DNA from: Rattus norvegicus
Taxonomy: Eukaryota > Chordata > Mammalia > Rodentia > Muridae
Length of the DNA: 64,000 nt
Assembly: GCF_036323735.1 (NCBI RefSeq)
Contig: NC_086031.1
Span: 31,484,225 to 31,548,224 of the forward strand
Reading direction: 5' to 3'
The notes beneath the pieces are model-generated. The model made no database searches and was not told the DNA's origin. It was given only the letters and a program-made list of their open reading frames with translations. The translations under genes were made by a program, and so were the position numbers. This document shows, piece by piece, positions 39,978-51,237 of this stretch. The first letter of the stretch is position 1. Each line of letters opens with the position of its first letter.

Positions 39978-42900
39978 TCCCAATAGGATTCGCATGTAAT
40001 AAGCTTGTTATTCAAGATAGAGCAACGTTTTAACGAACTGAAACACTCTTTCTTTATGAATTCAGTTTGTTCCCAGTAGCAGGCTCTTGTAAATGTGTAA
40101 TTTTCAAGATTTATCAAAATTTGGTGAGCCGAATCTTAGCAACATGGTGAATTCAGTTAGTTCCCAATAGGCAGCAGTAGTAATAAGTGGACTCTTCTGG
40201 ATATAGGAAAATTTATACAAATGGAATCATAATTTCTAGGCGAATTCAGTGAGATCCCAATGGGACATGCTTGTATGAGTGCTCTTTTCAATATAGAGCA
40301 ACATTATAAGGAAAGTAATCTAAGTATCATGGTGAATTCAGTAGGTACCCAATAGGATCCGCATGTAATAAGCTTGTTATTCAAGATAGAGCAACGTTTT
40401 AACGAACTGAAATACTGCTTCTTTGTGAATTCAGTTAGTTCCCAGGAGCAGACTCTTGTAATATGTGTACTTTTAAATATTTATCAAAATTTCCCGAGCC
40501 GAATCTGAGTAAGATGGTGAATTGGCTTAGTTCCCAGTAGGCCGCAGTAGTAATAAGTGGACTGTTCGGGATATAGAAAAAATTTCACGAATGGAATCAA
40601 AATTTCTAGGCGAATTCAGTGAGTTCCCAATGGGACATGCTTGTATGAGTGTGCTTTTCAATATAGAGAAACATTTTAAGGAACGGAATCTATTATCATG
40701 GAGAATTCAGTAGGTTCCCAATACGTTTCGCATGTAATAAGCTTGTTATTCAATATACAGCAACGTTTTAACGAACTGAAACACTGTTTCTTTTTGAATT
40801 CATTTAGTTCCCAGTAGCAGGCTCATGTAATATGTGTACTTTTTAAGTTTTATCAAAATTTCCTGAGCAGTATCTGAGTAACATGGTGAATTCGGTTAGT
40901 TCCCAATAGGCCACAGTAGTAATAAGTGGACTCTTCTGGATATACAAAAAATTTCACGAATGGAATCAAACTTTCTATGCGAATTCAGTGAGTTCCCAGT
41001 GGGACATGCTTGTATGAGTGTGCTTTTCAATATAGAGCAACATTTATGGAACGGAATCTAAATATCATGGTGAATTCAGTAGGTTCCCAATAGGATTCGC
41101 ATGTAATAAGCTTGTTATTCAAGATAGAGCAAAGTTTTAACGACTGAAACACTGTTTCTTTGTGAATTAATTTAATTCCCAGAAGCAGGCTCTTGTAATA
41201 TGTGTACTTTTAAGATTTATCAAAATATCACGAGCCGAATCTGAGTAACATGGTGAATTCGGTGAGATCCCAATAGGCCACAGTAGTAATAAGTGGACTG
41301 TTTGGATATAGAAAAATTTTCACGAATGGAGTTATAATGTCTAGGCGAATTCAGTGAGGGCCCAATGGGACATGCTTGTATGAATGTGCTTTTCAATATA
41401 GAGCAACATTGTAAGGAACGGAATCTAAGTATCATGGGTAATTCAGTAGGTTCCCAATAGGATTCGCATGTAATAATGTTGTTATTCAAGATAGACCAAA
41501 GTTTTAACGAACTGAAACACTGTTTCTTTGTGAATTCATTTATTTCCCAGGAGCAGGCTCTTGTAATGTGTGTACTTTTAAAGATTTATCAAAATTTCCT
41601 GAGCCGAATCTGAGTAACATGGTGAAATCGGTTACTTCCCACTAGGCCACAATAGTAATAATTGGACTCTTCGGGATATAGAAAAATTTTCACGAATGGA
41701 ATCAAAATTTCTAGGCGAATCCACAGAGTTCCCAATGGGACAAGCTTGTATGAGTGTGCTTTTCAATATAGAGCAACATTTTAAGGAACGGAATCTAAGT
41801 ATCATGGTGAATTCATTAGGTTCCCAATAGGTCTCACATGTAATAAGCTTGTTATTCAAGATAGAGCAACGTTTTAACGAACTGAAACACTCCTTCTTTG
41901 TGAATTCAGTTAGTTCCCAGTAGCAGGCTCTTATAATATGTGTACTTTCAAAGATTTATCAAAATTTGGTGAGCCGAATCTTAGCAACATGGTGAATTCG
42001 GTTAGTTCCCAATAGGCAGCAGTAGTAATAAGTGGGCTCTTCTGGATATTGAAAACTTTATATGAACGGAATCATAATTTCTAGGCGAATTCAGTGAGAT
42101 CCCAATGGGATATGCTTGTATGAGTGCTCTTTTCAATATAGAGCAACATTATAAGGAACAGAATCTAAGTACCATGGTGAATTCAGTAGGTTCCCAATAG
42201 GATTCGCATGTAATAAGCTTGTTATTCAAGATAGAGCAACGTTTTAACGAATTGAAATACTGCTTCTTTGTGAATTCAGTTAGTTCCCAGGAGCAGGCTC
42301 TTGTAATATGTGTACTTTTAAAGATTTATCAAAATTTGGTGAGCCGAATCTTAGCCACATGGTGAATTCGGTTAGTTCCCAATAGGCTGCAGTAGTAATA
42401 AGTGGACTCTTCGGGATATAGAAAAATTTATACGAATGGAATCAAAATTTCTAGGCGAATTCAGTGAGTTCCCAATGGGACATGCTTGTATGAGTGTGCC
42501 TTTCAATATAGAGAATCATTTTAAGGAACGGAATCTAAATATCATGGTGAATTCAGTGGGTTCCCAATAGGATTCGCATGTAATAAGCTTCTTATTCAAG
42601 ATAGAGCAAAGTTTTAACGACTAAAACACTGTTTCTTTGTGAATTCAGTTAGTCCCAGGAGCAGGCTCTTGTAATATGTGTACTTTTAAAGATTTATCAA
42701 AATTTCCTGAGCCAAACCTGAGTAAAATGGTGAAATCGGTTAGTTCCCAGTAGGCCGCAAGAGTAATAATTGGACTGTTCGGGATATAGAAAAATTTTCA
42801 CGAATGGAATCAAAATTTCTAGGCGAATTCAGTGAGTTCCCAATGGGACATGCTTGTATGAGTGTGCTTTTCAATATATGGGAACATTTTAAGAAACAGA

Positions 42901-45290
42901 ATCTAAGTATCATGGTGAATTCAGTAGGTACCCAATAGGATTCGCATGTAATAAGCTTCTTATTCAAGATAGAGCAACGTTTTAACGAACTGCAACACTG
43001 TTTCTTTGTGGATTCAGTTATTAACCAGGAGCAGGCTCTTGTAATATGTGTACTTTTAAAGATTTATCAAAATTTCCCGAGTTGAATCTGAGTAACATGT
43101 TGAATTCGGTTAGTTCCAAACATGCCACAGTAGGAATAAGAGGACTGTTCGGGATATAGAAAAATTTTCACGAATGGAATCAAAATTCGAGGCGAATTCA
43201 TTGAGTTCCCAATGGCACATGCTTGTTTGAGTGCTCTTTTCAATATAGAGCAACATTATAAGGAACGGAATCTAAGTATCATGGTGAATTCGCTATGTTC
43301 CCAATAGGTTTCGCATGTAATAAGCTTGTTATTCAAGATAGAGCAACGTTTTAATGAACTGAAACACTGTTTCTTTGTGAATTCAGTTACTTCCCAATAG
43401 CAGGCTCTTGTAATATGTGTAGTTTTAAAGATTTATCAAAATTTCCTGAGCCGAATCTGAGTACTATGGTGAATTCGGTTAGTTCCTAATAGGCTGCAGT
43501 AGTAATAAGTGGAATGATCGGGATATTGAAAAATTTTTACTAATGGAATCAAAATTTCTAGGCGAACTCAGTGAGTTCCCAATGAGAAATGCATATATGA
43601 GTGTGCTTTTCAATATATGGCAACATTTTAAGGAATGGTATCTAAGTACCATGGTGAATTCAGTAGGTTCCCAAAAGGATTCGCATGTAATAAGCTTGTT
43701 ATTCAAAATAGGGGAACGTTTTAACGGACTGAAACACTGTTTCTTTGTGAATTCAGTTAGTTCCCAGTAGCAGGCTCTTGTAATATGTGTACTTTTAAAG
43801 ATTTATCAAAATTTGGTGAGCCGAATCTGAGTAATATGGTGAATTCGGTTAGTTCGGTTAGGTCCTAGAGCAGGCTCTTGTAATATGTGTACTTTTAAAG
43901 ATTTATCAAAATTTCCTGAGCCGAATCTGAGTAACGTGTTGAATTCGGTTAGTACCCAATATGCCGCAGTAGTAATAAGTGGACTGTTCGGGATATAGAA
44001 AAATTTTCAGGAATGGAATCAAAATTTCTAGGCGAATTCAGTGAGTTCCCAATGGCACATGCCTGTTTGAGTGCTCTTTTCAATAGAGAGCAACATTATA
44101 AGCAACTGAATCTAAGTATCATGGTGAATTCAGTAGGTTCCCAATAGGATTCGCATGTAATAAGCTGGTTATTCAAGATAGAGCAACGTTTTAACGACCT
44201 GAAACACTGTATCTTTCTGAATTCAGTTAGTTCCCAGGAACAGGCTCTTGTAATATGTGTACTTTTAAAGATTTATCAAAATTTCCTGAGCTGAATCTGA
44301 GTAACATGGTGAATTAACTTAGTTTCCAATAGGCCGCAGTAGTAATAAGTGGACTGTTCGGGATATAAAAAAATTTTCACGAATGGAATCAAAATTTCTA
44401 GGCGAATTCAGTGAGTTCCCAATGGCACATGCTTGTTTGAGTGTGCTTTTCAATATAGAGAAACATTTTAAGGAACGAAATCTAAGTATCATGGTGAATT
44501 CGGTATGTTCCAAATAGGTTTCTCATGTAATAAGCTTTTTATTCAAGATAGAGCAACGTTTTAATGAACTGAAACATTGTTTCTTTGTGAATTCACTTAG
44601 TTCCCAATAGCAGGCTCTTGTAATATGTGTACTTTTAAAGAATTATACAAATTTCCTGAGCCGAATCTGAATAACATGGTGAATTCGGTTAGTTCCTAAT
44701 AGGCCGCAGTAGTAATAAGTGGAATGTTCGGGATATTGAAAAATTTTTACGAATGGAATCAAAATTTCTGTGCGAACTCAGTGAGTTCCCAATGAGACAT
44801 GCATATATGAGTGTGCTTTTCAATATATGGCAACATTTTAAGGAACAGAATCTAAGTATCATGGTGAATTCAGTAGGTTCCCCATAGGATTCGCATGTAA
44901 TAAGCTTGTTATTAAAGATAGAGCCACGTTTTAACGAACTGAAACACTCTTTGTGAATTCTGTTAGTTCCCAGTAGCAGGCTTTTGTAATATGTGTACTT
45001 TTAAAGATTTATCAAAATTTGCTGAGCCGAATCTGAGTAACATGATAAATTCACTTAGTTCCCAATAGGCTGCAGTAGTAATAAGTGGAGTCTTGGGGAT
45101 ATAAAAAATTTTCACGAATAGAATCAAAATTTCAGGGCAATTCAGTGAGTTCCCAATGGGACATGCTTGTATGAGTTTGCTTTTCAATATAGAGCAACAT
45201 TTTCAAGTACGGAATCTAAATATCATTGTGAATTCAGTAGGTTCCCAATAGGATTCGCATGTAATAAGCTTGTTATTCAAGATAGAGCAA
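39978..45290 (+). repeat. Block E, unit 2 (near-identical copy)
   Basis: This is a copy of the preceding unit. Reading the two in parallel I noticed only two clear differences: 'gagaaacatt' near 40667 where unit 1 has 'gagcaacatt', and 'cgaattgaaat' near 42249 where unit 1 has 'cgaactgaaat'. I did not compare every base. Identity ends near 45290: unit 2 continues with 'cactgtttctttg' where the start of a further unit would have 'cactctttctttatg'. Confidence 0.85.
43841..43940 (+). repeat. 100-base quarter-monomer (copy 7 of 7), inside block E unit 2
   Basis: GAATTC sites at 43841 and 43941 enclose a segment identical in its distinguishing marks to the one at 38576, exactly 5265 bases downstream. 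It was copied with the block E unit. Confidence 0.85.
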
Positions 45291-45701
45291 CGTTTTAACG
45301 AACTGAAACACTGTTTCTTTGTGAATTCAGTTAGTTCCCAGGTGCCGGCTCTTGTAATATGTGTACTTTTAAAGATTTATCAAAATTTCCTGAGCCGAAC
45401 ATGACTAATATGGTGAATTCGGTTATTTCCCAATACGCCACAGTAGTAATAGGTGGACTGTTCGGGATATAGAACAATTTTCATGAATGGAATCAAAATT
45501 TCTACGCAATTTCAGTGAGTTCCAAATGGGACATGTTGTATGAATGTGCTTTTCAATATAGAGCAAATTTTAAGGAACGGAATCTAATTATCATGGTGAA
45601 TTCAGTAGGTTCCCAATAGGACTCGCATGTAATAAGCTTGTTATTCAAGATAGAGCAACGTTTTAACGAACTGAAACACTGTCTCTTTGTGAATTCAGTT
45701 A
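45291..45701 (+). repeat. Bridging monomer between blocks E and F, related to block B
   Basis: This monomer carries 'cccaggtgccggctcttg', 'tgactaatatgg' and 'ccaatacgccac'. The same uncommon variants occur together near 14115-14220. The text immediately upstream in both places also agrees, with 'ttttcaagtacgg' near 13977 and 45211. The segment at about 45.05-45.7 kb therefore corresponds to about 13.85-14.5 kb. Confidence 0.75.
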
Positions 45702-48700
45702 GTTCCCAGTAGCAGGCTCTTGTAATATGTGTACTTTTAAAGATTTATCAAAATTTCCTGAGCCGAATCTGAATAACATGGTGAATTCGGTTACTTCCCA
45801 CTAGGCCACAATAGTAATAATTGGACTCTTCGGGATATAGAAAAATTTTCACGAATGGAATCAAAATTTCTAGGCGAATTCACAGAGTTCCCAATGGGAC
45901 AAGCTTGTATGAGTGTGCTTTTCAATATAGAGCAACATTTTAAGGAACGGAATCTAAGAATCATGGTGAATTCATTAGGTTCCCAATAGGTCTCGCATGT
46001 AATAAGCTTGTTATTCAATATAGAGCAACGTTTTAACGAACTGAAACACTCTTTCTTTGTGAATTCAGTTAGTTCCCAGTAGCAGGCTCTTATAATATGT
46101 GTACTTTCAAAGATTTATCGAAATTTGGTGAGCCGAATCTTAGCAACATGGTGAATTCGGTTAGTTCCCAATAGGCTGCAGTAGTAATAAGTGGGCTCTT
46201 CTGGATACTGAAAACTTTATACGAATGGAATCATAATTTCTAGGCGAATTCAGTGAGATCCCAATGGGATATGCTTGTATGAGTGCTCTTTTCAATATAG
46301 AGCAACATTATAAGGAACGGAATCTAAGTATCATGGTGAATTCAGTAGGTTCCCAATAGGATTCGCATGTAATAAGCTTGTTATTCAAGATAGAGCAACG
46401 TTTTAACGTACTGAAACACTCTTTCTTTGTGAATTCAGTTAGTTCCCAGTAGCAGGCTCTTATAATATGTGTACTTTCAAAGATTTATCAAAATTTGGTG
46501 AGCCGAGTCTTAGCAACATGGTGAATTCGGTTAGTTCCCAATAGGCTGCAGTAGTAATAAGTGGACTCTTCGGGATATAGAAAAATTTATACGAATGGAA
46601 TCAAAATTTCTAGGCGAATTCAGTGAGTTCCCAATGGGACATGCTTGTATGAGTGTGCTTTTCAATATAGAGCAACATGTTAAGGTACGGAATCTAAATA
46701 TCATTGTGATTTCAGTAGGTTCCCAAAAGGATTCGCATGTAATAAGCTTGTTATTCAAGATAGAGCAAAGTTTTAACGAACTGAAACACTGTTTCATTGT
46801 GAATTCAGTTATTTCCCAGGAGCAGGCTCTTGTAAAATGTGCACTTTTAAAGATTTATCAAAATTTCCTGAGCCGATGTGAATAATAAGGTGAATTCGGT
46901 AAGTTCCCAGTAGCCCACAGTAGTAATAAGTGGACTGTTCGGGATATAGAACAATTTTCACGAATGGAATCAAAATTTCTACGCGAATTCAGTGAGTTCC
47001 CAATGGGACATGCTTATATGAGTGTGCTTTTCAATATATGGCAACATTTTAAGGAACGGAATCTAACTATCATGGTGAATTCAGTAGGTTCCCAATAGGA
47101 CTCGCATGTAATAAGCATGTTATTCAAGATAGAGCAACATTTAACGAACTGAAACACTCTTTCTTTGTGAATTCATTTAGTTCCCAGTGGCAGGCTCTTG
47201 TAATATGTGTACTTTCTAAGATTTATCAAAATTACCTGAGCCGAATCTGAGTACCATGGTGAATTCGGTTAGTTCCCAATAGGCCGCAGTAGTAATAAGT
47301 GGACTGTTCGGGATATAGAAAAATTTTCACGAATGGAATCAAAATTTCTAAGCGAATTCAGGGAGATCCCAATGGGACATGCTTGCATGAGTGTGCTTTT
47401 CAATATATGGCAACATTTTAAGGAACGGAATCTAAGTATCATTGTGAATTCTGTAGGTACCTATAGGATTCGCATGTAATAAGCTTGTTATTCAAGATAG
47501 AGCAACGTTTTAACGAAATGAAACACTGTTTCTTTGTGAATTCAGTTAGTTCCCAGTAGCAGGCTCTTGTAATATGTGTACTTTTAAAGATTTATCAAAA
47601 TTTGGTGAGCCGAATCTGAGCAACATGATGAATTCGGTGAGATCCCAATAGGATGCAGTAGTAATAAGTGGACTCTTCGGGATATAGAAAAATTTTCACG
47701 AATGGAATCAAAATTTCTAGGCGAATTCAGTGAGTTCCCAATGGGCCATGCTTGTATGATTGTGCTTTTCAATATAGAGCAACATTTTAAGGTACGGAAT
47801 CTAAATATCATTGTGAATTCAGTAAGTTCCCAATAGGATTCACATGTAATAAGCTTGTTATTCAAGATAGAGCAACGTTTTAACGAACTGAAACACTGTT
47901 TCTTTGTGATTTCATTTAGTTCCCAGTAGCAGGCTCTTGTAATATGTGTACTTTTAAAGATTTATCAAAATTTCCTGAGCCGAATCTGAGTAACATGGTG
48001 AATTCGGTTAGTTCCCAATCGGCCGCTGTAGGAATAAGTGGACTGTTCGGGATATAGAAAAATTTTCACGAATGGAATCAAAATTTCCTGGCGAATTCAG
48101 TGAGTTCCCAGTGGGACATGCTTGTATGAGTGTGCTTTTTAATATATGGCAACATTTTAAGGAACGGAATCTAAGTATCATGGTGAATTCAGTAGGTTCC
48201 CAATAGGATCTGCATGTAATAAGCTTTTTATTCAAGATACAGCAACGTTTTAACGAACTGAAAAACTGTTTCTTTGTGAAACAGTTAGTTTCCAGTAGCA
48301 GGCTCTTGTAATATGTGTACTTTTAAAGATTTATCAAAATTTCCTGAGCCGAATCTGAGTAACGTGTTAAATTCGGTTAGTACCCAATATGCCGCAGTAG
48401 TAATAAGTGGACTGTTCGGGATATAGAAAAATTTTCACGAATGGAATCAAAATTTCTAGGCGAATTCAGTGAGTTCCCAATGGCACATGCTTGTTTGAGT
48501 GCTCTTTTCAATAGAGAGCAACATTATAAGCAACTGAATCTAAGTATCATGGTGAATTCAGTAGGTTCCCAATAGGATTCGCATGTAATAAGCTGGTTAT
48601 TCAAGATAGAGCAACGTTTTAACGACCTGAAACACTGTTTCTTTCTGAATTCAGTTAGTTCCCAGGAACAGGCTCTTGTAATATGTGTACTTTTAAAGAT

Positions 48701-51237
48701 TTATCAAAATTTCCTGAGCCGAATCTGAGTAACATGGTGAATTCGCTTAGTTTCCAATAGGCCGCAGTAGTAATAAGTGGACTGTTCGGGATATAAAACA
48801 ATTTTCACGAATGGAATCAAAATTTCTAGGCGAATTCAGTGAGTTCCCAATGGCACATGCTTCTTTGAGTGCTCTTTTCAATATAGAGAAACATTTTAAG
48901 GAACGGAATCTAAGTATCATGGTGAATTCGGTATGTTCCAAATAGGTTTCGCATGTAATAAGCTTGTTATTCAAGATAGAGCAACGTTTTAATGAACTGA
49001 AACACTGTTTCTTTGTGAATTCAATTAGTTCCCAATAGCAGGCTCTTGTAATATGTGTACTTTTAAAGAATTATACAAATTTCCTGAGCCGAATCTGAAT
49101 AACATGGTGAATTCGGTTAGTTCCTAATAGGCCGCAGTAGTAATAAGTGGAATGTTCGGGATATTGAAAAATTTTTACGAATGGAATCAAAATTTCTGTG
49201 CGAACTCAGTGAGTTCCCAATGAGACATGCATATATGAGTGTGCTTTTCAATATATGGCAACATTTTAAGGAACAGAATCTAAGTATCATGGTGAATTCA
49301 GTAGGTTCCCCATAGGATTCGCATGTAATAAGCTTGTTATTAAAGATAGAGCCACGTTTAAACGAACTGAAACACTCTTTGTGAATTCTGTTAGTTCCCA
49401 GTAGCAGGCTTTTGTAATATGTGTACTTTTAAAGATTTATCAAAATTTCCTGAGCCGAATCTGAGTAACATGGTAAATTCACTTAGTTCCCAATAGGCTG
49501 CAGTAGTAATAAGTGGAGTCTTGGGGATATAAAAAATTTTCACGAATAGAATCAAAATTTCAGGGCAATTCAGTGAGTTCCCAATGGGACATGCTTGTAT
49601 GAGTTTGCTTTTCAATATAGAGCAACATTTTAAAGTACGGAATCTAAATATCATTGTGAATTCAGTAGGTTCCCAATAGGATTCGCATGTAATAAGCTTG
49701 TTATTCAAGATAGAGCAACGTTTTAACGAACTGAAACACTGTTTCTTTGTGAATTCAGTTAGTTCCCAGGAACATGCTCTTGTAATATGTGTTCTTTTAA
49801 AGATTTATCAAAATTTCCTGAGCCGAATCTGAGTGACATGGTGAATTCACTTAGTTCCCAATAGGCCGCAGTAGTAATAAGTGGACTGTTCGGGATATAG
49901 AAAAATTTTCACAAATGGATTCAAAATTTCTAGGCGAATTCAGTGAGTTCCCAATGGGACATGCTTGTATGAGTGTGCTTTTCAATATAGAGCAACATTT
50001 TAAGGAACGGAATCTAATATCATTGTGAATTCAGTAGGTTCCCAATATGGTTCGCATGTAATAAGCTTGTTATTCAAGATAGAGCAGCGTTTTAACGAAA
50101 TGAAACACTGTCTCTTTGTGAATTCAGTTAGTTCCCAGTAGCAGGCTCTTGTAATACGTGTACTTTTAAATATTTATCAAAATTTCCTGAGCCAAATCTG
50201 AGTAACATGGTGAATGCGGTTAGTTCCTAATAGGCCGCAGTAGTAATAAGTGGAATGTTCGGGATATTGAAAAATTTTTACGAATGGAATCAAAATTTCT
50301 AGGCGAACTCAATGAGTTCCCAATGAGACATGCATATATGAGTGTACTTTTCAATATATGGCAACATTTTAAGGAACGGAATCTAACTATCATGGTGAAT
50401 TCAGTAGGTCCCAATAGGATTCGCATGTAATAAGCTTGTTATTCAAGATAGAGCAACGTTTTAACGAACTGAAACACTGTCTCTTTGTGAAGTCAGTTAG
50501 TTCCCAGTAGCAGGCTCTTGTAATATGTGTACTTTTAAAGATTTATCAAAATTTCCTGAGCCGAATCTGAGTAACATGGTGAATTCGGTTAGTTCCCTAT
50601 AGGCCGCAGTAGTAATAATTGGACTGTTCGGGATATAGAAAAATTTTCACGAATGGAATAAAAATTTCTATGCGAATTCAGTGAGTTCCCAATGGGACAT
50701 GCTTGTATGTGTGTCCTTTAGAATATAGGGCAACATTTTAAGGAACGGAATCTAAGTATCATGGTGAATTCAGTAGGTTCCCAATAGGATTCGCATGTAA
50801 TAAGCTTGTTATTCAAGATACAGCAACGTTTTAACGAACTGAAACACTGTTTCTTTGTGAATCAGTTAGTTCCCAGTAGCAGGCTCTTGTAATATGTGTA
50901 CTTTTAAAGATTCATCAAAATTTCCTGAGCCGAATCTGAGTAACTTGTTGAATTCGGTTAGTTCCCAATATGCCACACTAGGAATAAGAGGACTGTTCGG
51001 GATATAGAAAAATTTTCACGAATGGAATCAAAATTTCTAGGCGAATTCAGTGAGTTCCCAGTGGGACATGCTTGTATGAGTGTGCTTTTCAATATAAAGA
51101 AACATTATAAGGAACGGAATCTACGTATCATGGTGAATTCGGTATGTTCCCAATAGGTTTTGCATGTAATAAGCTTGTTATTCCAGATAGAGCAACGGTT
51201 AATGAACTGAAACTCTGTTTCTTTGTGAATTCAGTTA
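45702..51237 (+). repeat. Block F, unit 1 (5536 bases, 15 monomers)
   Basis: The unit is repeated immediately downstream: 45791 aligns with 51327 (offset 5536), 46531 with 52066 and 50220 with 55755 (offset 5535). It begins with the 'cttcccactaggcc' monomer. Its part at about 48.31-49.68 kb matches block E at about 38.62-39.98 kb, with shared marks 'aatagagagcaac' and 'ataagcaactgaat'. No gene or other element was seen. Confidence 0.85.
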
